The notes under the pieces were generated by a model. It was not told the origin of the DNA. It searched no databases and worked only from the letters and a program-made list of their open reading frames with translations. Shown piece after piece: positions 8,937 through 15,994 of a stretch of DNA of 52,668 nucleotides; within the stretch, counting starts at the first letter, position 1; each line of letters begins with the position of its first letter. The DNA comes from JAKFWI01 sp031398975. GTDB lineage: Bacteria > Pseudomonadota > Alphaproteobacteria > Caulobacterales > Aquidulcibacteraceae. Where the stretch lies: contig JANNOI010000030.1 in assembly GCA_031398975.1 (NCBI GenBank), positions 1 through 52,668 on the forward strand, given 5' to 3'. A program made the position numbers and the translations under genes.

Positions 8937-9401
8937 ATGGCCCCCAGTCTCGACGACACCGACCGCCGGCTCCTACGCGTCCTCCAGCGCGATGGGCGCA
9001 TAACCAACCAGGCGCTGGCGGCCGAAGCCCACCTTTCCCCGGCCGCCTGCTATGACCGCGTCAAGCGGCTGCGCGAACGCGGGGTGATCACCGGCTATGC
9101 CGCGCTGCTCGATCCCCGCCAGATCGGGCGCAGCCTGCTGATCTTCGTGGAGGTGGTGCTGGAGCGGACCACCGGGGAGGTGTTTGAGGCGTTCGCGCAC
9201 GCCGTGCGGGAGGCGCCGGAAGTGCTCGAATGCCACATGGTCGCCGGGGGGTTCGACTATCTGATCAAGGCCCGCGTGGCGGATATGGCCGCCTACCGCG
9301 TTTTCCTGGGCGATGTGCTGGTGACCATGCCGGGCGTGCGCGAGACGCGCACCTACGCCGTGCTGGAAGAGGTCAAGAGCACGGTGCGCCTGCCGCTTTA
9401 G
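8937..9401 (+). CDS. Lrp/AsnC-family transcriptional regulator, probable putA activator (PutR-like)
   Basis: Small leucine-responsive-type regulator of 154 residues. The N-terminal helix-turn-helix (DDTDRRLLRVLQRDGRITNQALAAEAHLSPAACYDRVKRLRE, split here for length: starts at residue 5) matches the AsnC-type domain. The C-terminal RAM ligand/oligomer domain follows (EVLECHMVAGGFDYLIKA, then MPGVRETRTYAVLEEVK). I start at the ATG at 8937 because GGAGG lies four bases upstream; a longer reading adds 30 unrelated residues. Divergent transcription from putA is the classic arrangement for PutR, which activates putA in response to proline in several alphaproteobacteria. The ligand is inferred from context only. 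Confidence 0.9.
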   Translation: MAPSLDDTDRRLLRVLQRDGRITNQALAAEAHLSPAACYDRVKRLRERGVITGYAALLDPRQIGRSLLIFVEVVLERTTGEVFEAFAHAVREAPEVLECHMVAGGFDYLIKARVADMAAYRVFLGDVLVTMPGVRETRTYAVLEEVKSTVRLPL

Positions 9402-9411
9402 AGAAACGCTG

Positions 9412-10335
9412 CTATTCCACCTCGCGGAAGCGCGTTTTGCGGGCGGCGAGGATCGCTGCGGTCTCGATGGCGGCGCGCGCGCGGTCGGGCCGCTCCAGCG
9501 GCAGGGCGTGGGTCGCCCCCTCGACGGTGGCCACGCGCGCGTCCAGCCGCAGGGCGGCGATACGGCGGGCGGACGCCTCCGGGCACGTCGAGCCATGCTG
9601 GGCCCGCAGCACGATCACCGGCTCGCGGACCTTGGCCAGCGCGCGCCAGGGGTCGTGCGCCTGGGCGGTGAAGGTCTGGGCCTCGAAGGCGGGCGCGCAC
9701 GCGAGGCGCACCGTGTCGCCATGCTCCACGAACCCGTCCTCGACATAATCCTTCAGCGCAGGCTCGGGCCAAGTCTTGAAGAAGCCCCGCCCCGTGAGGG
9801 CCGCCAGCGCCTCGGCCTTGGATGGGAAGGTGGCGCGCCGGCGGCGCGCGGCGCGCGCCAACGGCATTAGCGCGCCCGCCAGCGTCGGTCCCCCGGGGAC
9901 CTTGAAGGCGAGATACGCCCGCGGCGACAGGAGTACGGGTTCGAGCAGGCACACCCCGCTCACGAGATCGGGCCGCGCCCCGCCCGCCAGCAAGGCGGTG
10001 GTGGCCCCCAGCGAATGGCCCGCCAGCGTCACCGCCCCGCGCAGATGCGTGCCGATCAGCTCGATCACGTCCTCGACATGGCGCCGCCAGGAGGCGTAGC
10101 CGAACAGCCCCGCCGGCAGCGTCGAGCGCCCATGGCCGCGCAGATCCACCGCCAGCACATGGAAGCGCTCCGCCAGCGGGGCGAGCATGGTGCGGTAGGC
10201 CAGGGCGTTCAGGCCGTTTGCGTGCAGGAACACGACGTCCACCGCGGCCTCGGGATCGCCGAACACGACCCCCGCCATCCGCCCGGCCTTGAGATCAAAG
10301 CCGACGCGCCAGATTTGTGCGACCGAAGCCCCCAT
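9412..10335 (-). CDS. Alpha/beta hydrolase of unknown substrate
   Basis: 307-residue hydrolase fold protein. The oxyanion/first-strand motif is VVFLHANGLNALAY (about residues 34-47), followed by VDLRGHGRST and the nucleophile elbow GHSLG with Ser108. A late ALRLDARVATVEGATHALPLERPD segment supplies the probable catalytic histidine (EGATHALP). No signal peptide, so cytosolic. It lies downstream of the DUF4197 gene on the same strand with an 88-base gap, and its stop is 10 bases from the stop of the convergent Lrp-type gene. Family members include esterases, epoxide hydrolases and haloperoxidase-like enzymes; nothing here fixes the substrate. Confidence 0.85.
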   Translation of the reverse strand: MGASVAQIWRVGFDLKAGRMAGVVFGDPEAAVDVVFLHANGLNALAYRTMLAPLAERFHVLAVDLRGHGRSTLPAGLFGYASWRRHVEDVIELIGTHLRGAVTLAGHSLGATTALLAGGARPDLVSGVCLLEPVLLSPRAYLAFKVPGGPTLAGALMPLARAARRRRATFPSKAEALAALTGRGFFKTWPEPALKDYVEDGFVEHGDTVRLACAPAFEAQTFTAQAHDPWRALAKVREPVIVLRAQHGSTCPEASARRIAALRLDARVATVEGATHALPLERPDRARAAIETAAILAARKTRFREVE

Positions 10336-10397
10336 GCCCGCACAGCCTTAACGGCGCCCAGGCGCAAAGGCCACGCGCAAACGCCGCCCGCCCCCCG

Positions 10398-10436
10398 CTA
10401 GCGCGGCGCCCATGGGGCTTATTCTAGCGCGGCGCC
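10398..10436. repeat. 13-base direct repeat
   Basis: CTAGCGCGGCGCC occurs at 10398-10410 and again at 10424-10436, a 26-base period. The second copy contains the stop codon of the DUF4197 gene. Probably a small local duplication. Confidence 0.7.
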
Positions 10437-11149
10437 GGCGCCAGCACCTTGGCCATCAGCGCCGATCCCCGTTCGCCCGGGGCCGCGCGCACGGCGCGTT
10501 CCTCCTCGCGGGCGGCGGCGAAGAGGGCGTCGAGGGTCGCGGCGAGCGTGGCGTCGATCACTTTCTGGCGCATTCCCGGGGCGCGCGCCTCGGCGTCTGC
10601 AATGTTGGCCGCCTCCTCCAGTGCGGCGTACGCGCCCGCGCGCTCCAGTTCGCGGTCCATCATCGGGCGCAGCTCGAGCTCGAGGCCCTTGCGCGCGCGC
10701 ATCGCGAACAGGCCCACGCCCGCATCGCCGCCTGCGCGCACGAGCCCCACCGCGTCCTGGAATTCGAGCGTGGCCACCGCCGAGAGCATGGGCGTGCGCG
10801 CCGCGCCGGCGGCGGCCTCCGCCGCCTGGTTCATCGCCGCCTCCAACCGGTCGAGCGCGCCGGAGCGGCCAAGCGCGCTCCATTGCCCGCGAAACGCCCC
10901 CAAGGGTTCAGGCAAACGCACCCGGCGGGCGGGATCGTCGGCGAAAGCGCCCGGGCGCGACAGCGCGGCCGAGGAGGCGTCCACGCACAGCCGCAGCATC
11001 TCGCGCAGCGCGCGCGCGGCCTCCTTCTGCTTGGAGGTGAAGTGAAAGCTGAACGTCCACGCGCCCGCCTCCCGCACGCCCGCCGCGCCCGCCGCCAGCG
11101 CCGCGCAGACAACCGCCAGGGCGGCCAGTACCGATCTCGGCGACGCCAT
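10424..11149 (-). CDS. DUF4197 family secreted protein
   Basis: 241 residues starting with a signal peptide (hydrophobic AALAVVCAALAAGAAG, about residues 8-23, likely cleaved before residue 30). The body matches what I know of DUF4197: KEAARALREMLRLCVDASSAAL, then the VRLPEPLGAF block, MNQAAEAAAGAARTPM and ATLEFQDAVGLVRAGGDAGV. Members are periplasmic or lipoprotein-like and have no established function. Here there is no lipobox cysteine, so a soluble periplasmic product is expected. It is divergent from ppa across 142 bases, and the alpha/beta hydrolase follows on the same strand. Confidence is high for the gene and the family, and none for function. Confidence 0.85.
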   Translation of the reverse strand: MASPRSVLAALAVVCAALAAGAAGVREAGAWTFSFHFTSKQKEAARALREMLRLCVDASSAALSRPGAFADDPARRVRLPEPLGAFRGQWSALGRSGALDRLEAAMNQAAEAAAGAARTPMLSAVATLEFQDAVGLVRAGGDAGVGLFAMRARKGLELELRPMMDRELERAGAYAALEEAANIADAEARAPGMRQKVIDATLAATLDALFAAAREEERAVRAAPGERGSALMAKVLAPAPR

Positions 11150-11291
11150 GCGCCCTCTCCCAGCCCGCCTTTACTTTACCCGTTTTCGCCGGCGGCGCGA
11201 ACTTCGACCAATGGCTATCGCGAAAGCGGCGCGCGCGCACAGACATTGCGCCCGGGGCGCCGTATAGAGCGGCGTTTTTGGAGGCCGCCTT

Positions 11292-11819
11292 ATGAATGTC
11301 GCTGAAATTCCCCCTGGCGCGAACGTCCCGCACGAGATCAACGCCTTTATCGAGATCCCGCAAGGCGGCATGCCGGTGAAGTACGAGCTCGACACCGCCT
11401 CGGGGGCCCTGTTCGTCGACCGCTTCCTCCATACGTCGATGATCTATCCCACCAATTACGGCTTCATCCCCAACACCTTGGCCCAGGACGGGGACCCGCT
11501 CGACGTTCTGGTCGTGTCGCCCACGCCGGTCGTGCCGGGCGCGGTGATCCGCGCGCGCCCGGTCGGGGTGCTGCTGATGAGCGACGAAAAGGGCCTCGAC
11601 GAGAAGATCATGGCGGTGCCGCTGGACCGGCTGAACCCGTTCTATTCCAACGTCCGCACCTATACCGACCTGCCCCCGCTGCTGATCGACCAGATCACCC
11701 ACTTCTTCAAGCATTACAAGGATCTGGAGCCCGGCAAGAGCGCCAGCGTCGGCGATTGGGCGCCGCACCAGATCGCCTGCGAGCGGATCCTGGAGGCCAT
11801 CGCGCGCGCCGCGCGGTAA
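11292..11819 (+). CDS. ppa: Inorganic pyrophosphatase (family I)
   Basis: Hydrolyses pyrophosphate and so pulls biosynthetic reactions forward; soluble cytosolic hexamer. The 175-residue product has the metal-binding signature DGDPLDVLV (about residues 65-73), FIEIPQGG near the N-terminus, YPTNYGFIPNT, and the late EPGKSASVGDW segment. Normal family length. A single-gene unit: the flanking genes on both sides are on the opposite strand. Confidence 0.97.
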   Translation: MNVAEIPPGANVPHEINAFIEIPQGGMPVKYELDTASGALFVDRFLHTSMIYPTNYGFIPNTLAQDGDPLDVLVVSPTPVVPGAVIRARPVGVLLMSDEKGLDEKIMAVPLDRLNPFYSNVRTYTDLPPLLIDQITHFFKHYKDLEPGKSASVGDWAPHQIACERILEAIARAAR

Positions 11820-11820
11820 A

Positions 11821-11840
11821 GGCGCCGGCCGCGCGGCGCC
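11821..11840 (+). terminator. Possible terminator hairpin after ppa
   Basis: GGCGCCG (11821-11827) and CGGCGCC (11834-11840) form a seven-base-pair stem with a six-base loop, starting one base after the ppa stop. No T-run follows, so it may only be a stabilising 3' end or a rho-dependent site. It lies between two convergent genes. Confidence 0.3.
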
Positions 11841-11863
11841 GGGTCCGCCCGGCCGCTGCGCGG

Positions 11864-12463
11864 CTATTTGCTCTGGTGGGCGGCCTTGAGCGCCGCGATC
11901 TGCTTCAGGAAAGCCTTGACGCCGCCCTCGGGGTCCTTGTCGCGGCTCAGATCGGTGCGGAACGCGCGCACGACCTTATCCGGCCCGACCACCAGATAGG
12001 TGGGCACCCATTGCATCTGGAAGGCCTTGTAGACGCTGCGGTCGGCGTCGAGCGCGACGGGATAGGCGTGGCCTTTCTCCTTGAAATAGGCCTCCACCGA
12101 GGCCCAGCGCCCGTACCGGTCATCGACATGGATGGTCTCGAAGGAGAGGCCGGGGTCGCTCGCGATGGCGCTCGAAAGCGCCTCGGTATAGGGCGCGTCG
12201 TTCTGGCAATCGCCGCACCACACGCCCCAGAACTCCAGCACCGTCCATTTCCCGGCGAGGTCCTCGTCGCGCAGCGCCCCGCCCCCGCCCACCCGGGGCG
12301 CGGAGAAATCGGGGACGGGCTTGTTGAGCAGCGGATAATAGAGTGGGCGCGGATCAGGGCGCGGGGCCGCCGGGCTTTGAGCGGCAGGCGCCTGGGCGTG
12401 CGCGCCCGGCGCGGCGAAGGCCAAGAACGCGGCCGCGGCCGCCGACGACAAAATCCGGATCAT
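11864..12463 (-). CDS. Exported thioredoxin-like (TlpA/ResA-type) protein
   Basis: 199-residue protein from the ATG at 12463 (a GTG two codons earlier is possible, but GAGG lies seven bases from the ATG). The signal peptide ends at about AHA-QAPA, and a proline/alanine linker follows. The thioredoxin fold carries the redox motif WCGDC in the segment VLEFWGVWCGDCQNDAP, and the cis-proline region is WVPTYLVVG. The CGDC active site differs from the common CxPC and is seen in redoxin-domain periplasmic proteins. It probably reduces or oxidises thiols outside the cytoplasm; the partner is unknown. Upstream on the other strand is a tRNA. Confidence 0.85.
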   Translation of the reverse strand: MIRILSSAAAAAFLAFAAPGAHAQAPAAQSPAAPRPDPRPLYYPLLNKPVPDFSAPRVGGGGALRDEDLAGKWTVLEFWGVWCGDCQNDAPYTEALSSAIASDPGLSFETIHVDDRYGRWASVEAYFKEKGHAYPVALDADRSVYKAFQMQWVPTYLVVGPDKVVRAFRTDLSRDKDPEGGVKAFLKQIAALKAAHQSK

Positions 12464-12594
12464 GCACACACCTCGATCGAACCTATTTCCAGCGCGCCGC
12501 TAGGATATGGCGGCGCCGACGCCGTCCTGTCATCCCGGGGGGCGGCGATTTTTCCTGCGGATTTTCGCGAGCGGGCGTTTTAGAGCTTGCCGAT

Positions 12595-12676
12595 GCGGTC
12601 GTGGCGGAACTGGCAGACGCGGCGGACTTAGGATCCGTTGGGGCGACCCTTGGGGGTTCAAATCCCCCCGACCGCA
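12595..12676 (+). tRNA. tRNA-Leu, anticodon UAG
   Basis: The acceptor stem GCGGTCG pairs with CGACCGC at the 3' end, with discriminator A at 12676. The anticodon stem GCGGA/TCCGT encloses the loop CTTAGGA with anticodon TAG at 12629-12631, so it reads CUN leucine codons. A long variable arm and the GGGGGTTCAAATCCCCC T-arm confirm a class II leucine tRNA. CCA is not encoded (CGCC follows), so it must be added after transcription. It lies between two minus-strand genes. Confidence 0.95.
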
Positions 12677-12694
12677 CGCCCCGCCCGAAACCCC

Positions 12695-12731
12695 GCGCAG
12701 GCGCGTCGCAGAAAAGGCGGCGCGCCTGCGC
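12695..12731 (+). terminator. Hairpin downstream of tRNA-Leu, probable terminator region
   Basis: GCGCAGGCGCG (12695-12705) pairs perfectly with CGCGCCTGCGC (12721-12731) across a 15-base loop that contains AAAA. It starts 18 bases after the tRNA and ends 51 bases before the stop of the convergent receptor gene. No T-run follows; it could end transcription from both sides. Confidence 0.4.
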
Positions 12732-12782
12732 ACGCCGCCCCTCTTCACCGCTGATTTCCTGCAGAGTCCGGCGCCCGGCCGC

Positions 12783-15701
12783 TTACCATTTCTTCGAAAT
12801 GTCCACGAACAGCCGCCGGCCGCGCAGGTCGTAGAAGTTCAAGGCCGCCGTACCCACCCGGAACTGGCCGGTGGATTGCGACGGGGCGGGCTCATCGAAG
12901 ACGTTCTGCACGCCCACCTGCAGGGTCAGGCCATCGAATCGCTTGCGCACCGAGCCGGAATGATAGGCTGTGAACTCAGTATATTGCTTGTAGTACACGT
13001 TCTGATTGTAAACGTTGCTGTAGAAGACGTCGCCTCCAAAATATTCGGTGTCGGACGCCTTGCCGTACATGTCGATGCTCCAGAAGCCCGTCCAATCGCC
13101 GCGGTCGAAGCGGAGATTGGCCACGCCGGTGAAGTCGGGCTCGGTGGTCAGGCCGTTATTGTCGTCCGGCACGCCGCCCAGCAATTGGATCACGTCCTGA
13201 AGCTGCCAGGTGAGCTGGGTCTCGAAGGTCAAGGTGCCGATGTCGAACTCGTGCACGTAGCGTGTGGTGAGATCGATGCCGCGGTTCAGCTGGGTGTTAA
13301 TATTCAGGTAATTGTTGTCGATCGTAAGAATATCGTTGGTGACTGGGTCCCGTGTGAACAAGGTGCAGAAATCGTTCGGATAATTGGTGCTGTTATAGCA
13401 GGACGAGAGGATGTTCGCCGCCCCGAAGCGCGCCACCTCGTCATTGATCTCGATCTCGAAATAATCGACCGCGAGATTGAAGTTGAAATAGCTCGGCGTC
13501 CAGATCAGGCCCAGCGTGCTGGCCTCGGAAGTCTCCGCCTTCAGCCGGCCTGCCCCACCGCCGGACGTGACTTGCGGAGTGGACGTGTAGCCGCCGTAAT
13601 CGCTCGGGATGCCCGCGGCGGCGCAATTCTCACGGATGCGGACATTGCTCGACTCACCCCAGCGGGTGCAGGGGTCGGAGCCCGAGTAGAAGCTCGTCTG
13701 GTCGGCCAAATAAAGTTCGTAGAGCGCCGGCGCCCGGAAGGACGTGCCGTGGGTGCCCCGCAGGCGCCATTCCGGCGTCACCTGCCAGTTGAGACCGGCC
13801 TTATAGGTCGAATCCCCGCCATAGCTGTCATATTCGGTGTAACGCGCGGACGCTTCGAGGCTGAGCTTCTCCACGAAAGGCAGGCTCTTTAGCAGGGGCA
13901 CGCGCGCCTCGCCGAACACCTCCCAAACCGAATCGTCCCCCACGGAGCGGCCCGCCGTCGACTGGCCCCAGTAATTGCCGTTCTGCGCGTTAACGCCGGG
14001 GCTGTCGTCAAGCTCGTCGTACCGGGCCTGGAACCCGAGCGCCACCCCGACTTTGCCGGCGGGCGCTTCCAGGATGTCCCCCGCGATCGTGCCCTCCACC
14101 AGCATCTGGGTGTATTTCGTCGTCCCGGCTTCACGCCCTAACAGGAAGGATTGCTCCGCGTCGGTGAGGTCGCCGGCCAGCACGCGCTGGCTGAACCAGG
14201 GCACCCCATTGGGCAGGGCCGAGCAGGAGAAGTTCGAGAGGTTGCCGCCATCTGGGCTTTCATCGCAGGCAAGCGCCGCGCCGGTCGTAGCGTAGACGCG
14301 GTCCTGGTAGATAAACTGCGTGTTATAGTCGGCGTCGGAATCGCCGTACTGGGCGAACAGGTCCCAGCTCCAGCCATTGCTCAGATCCCCGCGCAGGCCG
14401 CCTACCAAACGCGTATAATCCACCGTCACGTCCGCGCCGCTGGGAACGATGATGATCGGACGGGCAAAGCCCGACGCCCCCGCCGCCTGCAGGCCCGCCG
14501 CCACCGTGTTGTTCGGATTGCTCGGATCGACGTATTCGAACAATTGCTGGTAGCTGGTCTGAGAGGATTCCCGCCGGTTGAACAGCATTTCGGTGTAGAA
14601 TTCGACGTCGTCCGTCAGATCGATCCCGCCCTGGATGAAGGCGGTGGTGCGCGTGATCGGGGAGATCACGTCCGCATTGTCTACAAGGTCATTCGAATAA
14701 GGCGCGTAAGAGAATGTTGAAGGCTGGCCCGCGCGCGCGGCGCGAATGTAATCGGGCAGCACCGAGCGCAAGCCCAGGGCGGCGGCCGGGTAATTATTGT
14801 CGCTGATGTCGGGGTCGTAGACGAACACCCCGCCATAGACGTCGCCCGCCTGCCAGGAATTGTTCAGCGCGTCATAACATTTGTATTGGCCGGTCGCGGG
14901 ATCGGTGTAATCCACCCGCTCGCCGGTGCTGGGATCGAAGAGGTAATCCTCATCGCAGCTGGTGTCGTCCCGATCGGAGCGCTTCTGGCGGTCCTGCTCG
15001 GTTACGTCGAGCACGAAATTCAGATAGCCGTTGGTGTAGACCTCGCCCCAGCTCAGGGCCGCCTGATAGGTCTCGCCGCCACCGCCATTGAGCGGATCGT
15101 TGGCGTAGAGATCAAGCTGCAGGCCGTTGGTGTCGACTTTGGTGATGATATTGACCACACCGGCCACCGCGTCCGACCCGTAGATCGAAGACGCCCCGTC
15201 CTTTAGGATTTCGGTGCGGTCGATGATGGAGGACGGGATCACGTTGAGATCGACGGCGCCGACCGTGCCGCTCTGGCCCGCGGGCGAGATGCGGCGGCCG
15301 TTCAGCAGAACCAGCGTGCGCTCCGCGCCGAGGCCGCGCAGCGACACGGTTTTGACGTTCTGCCCGCCGCTTATCACATAGCCGCTCAGCAGATTGTTGC
15401 TCTGGAAGGAGCCGCTGGCCACGCTGGATTGCTGGAGAATGTCGCCCGTGTCGACCAGGCCCTCCAGCGCCGATGTTTCCGATGTAATGACCTGCACCGG
15501 CGAGGGGCTGGTGAATTCGTCGCGCCGGATCCGCGAGCCGGTGACGATCAGCTCCTCCTCGGCGGCCGTTGCGGCTGGCGCGGGCGCCGGCGCCGGCGCC
15601 GCTTCGGTCTGAGCCATCGCCGCGCCGCCGGCGGATAGCCCGATGGACAAGGTCATTAACGCCGTTGAAGCGGCCAGTCGGGCCGCCAGCTTCCTGATCA
15701 T
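12783..15701 (-). CDS. TonB-dependent outer-membrane receptor
   Basis: 972-residue receptor that imports a substrate across the outer membrane using TonB energy. I start at the ATG at 15701 (MIRKLAARL, GGGGA five bases upstream). The signal peptide runs to AMA-QTEA at about residue 30. The plug domain includes the SRIRRDEFTSPSPVQVIT TonB-box-proximal region, SLRGLGAERTLVLLNGRR, and IDRTEILKDGASSIYGSDA with GVVNIITK. A 22-strand-type barrel follows with many aromatic/asparagine-rich strands, ending YDLRGRRLFVDISKKW. The plug sequence is of the group often linked to peptide or amino-acid scavenging in Caulobacterales and sphingomonads. The divergent S9 peptidase supports peptides as substrate, but this is inference. 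Base composition is somewhat less G+C-rich than the neighbours, as is common for barrels. Confidence 0.93.
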   Translation of the reverse strand: MIRKLAARLAASTALMTLSIGLSAGGAAMAQTEAAPAPAPAPAATAAEEELIVTGSRIRRDEFTSPSPVQVITSETSALEGLVDTGDILQQSSVASGSFQSNNLLSGYVISGGQNVKTVSLRGLGAERTLVLLNGRRISPAGQSGTVGAVDLNVIPSSIIDRTEILKDGASSIYGSDAVAGVVNIITKVDTNGLQLDLYANDPLNGGGGETYQAALSWGEVYTNGYLNFVLDVTEQDRQKRSDRDDTSCDEDYLFDPSTGERVDYTDPATGQYKCYDALNNSWQAGDVYGGVFVYDPDISDNNYPAAALGLRSVLPDYIRAARAGQPSTFSYAPYSNDLVDNADVISPITRTTAFIQGGIDLTDDVEFYTEMLFNRRESSQTSYQQLFEYVDPSNPNNTVAAGLQAAGASGFARPIIIVPSGADVTVDYTRLVGGLRGDLSNGWSWDLFAQYGDSDADYNTQFIYQDRVYATTGAALACDESPDGGNLSNFSCSALPNGVPWFSQRVLAGDLTDAEQSFLLGREAGTTKYTQMLVEGTIAGDILEAPAGKVGVALGFQARYDELDDSPGVNAQNGNYWGQSTAGRSVGDDSVWEVFGEARVPLLKSLPFVEKLSLEASARYTEYDSYGGDSTYKAGLNWQVTPEWRLRGTHGTSFRAPALYELYLADQTSFYSGSDPCTRWGESSNVRIRENCAAAGIPSDYGGYTSTPQVTSGGGAGRLKAETSEASTLGLIWTPSYFNFNLAVDYFEIEINDEVARFGAANILSSCYNSTNYPNDFCTLFTRDPVTNDILTIDNNYLNINTQLNRGIDLTTRYVHEFDIGTLTFETQLTWQLQDVIQLLGGVPDDNNGLTTEPDFTGVANLRFDRGDWTGFWSIDMYGKASDTEYFGGDVFYSNVYNQNVYYKQYTEFTAYHSGSVRKRFDGLTLQVGVQNVFDEPAPSQSTGQFRVGTAALNFYDLRGRRLFVDISKKW

Positions 15702-15994
15702 GACATTCCCCGCATTTGATCGGTCGCGCATCGCGACATTAACACCACGGTAAGAATTGCCGCGAGTTAGGGTCAATGAGCGCTTGTGCGGGGCGCGCGA
15801 AAACTGTGGCGGGCGCCTAAGAACACCGCTAGCCGACTCAGAGATGCTTGCTCAGCGCCATCCCTGCTGCGCCGATCAGCCCACCGGGCCCCACCGCTGG
15901 CGCCGCGCAAAACCAGACGATACGCTGCGCGCCGATGTGCAATAGGCCCGCCCAGTAGGCGTGAGGTTGGCGGCGAAGAAAAAAGGGAAAGACC
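15702..15994. other. Divergent spacer between receptor and S9 peptidase
   Basis: 293 bases without a clear intact gene. Besides the possible receptor promoter, the minus strand at 15838-15980 can be read as a short open stretch ending VGPGGLIGAAGMALSKHL, which recalls the C-terminal tail of ROK-family sugar kinases. It may be a gene remnant or chance. No tRNA, strong terminator or clear operator is seen. Confidence 0.4.
15748..15776 (-). promoter_or_regulatory. Possible promoter of the TonB-dependent receptor
   Basis: On the minus strand, TTGACC (15776-15771) is followed 17 bases later by TTACCG (15753-15748), about 47 bases ahead of the receptor ATG. The -35 is good and the -10 weak. Confidence 0.3.

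Noticed and set aside
8819..9007. 63-codon upstream extension of putA
   Set aside because: It crosses the divergent promoter region and the start of the Lrp-type gene and has no PutA similarity.
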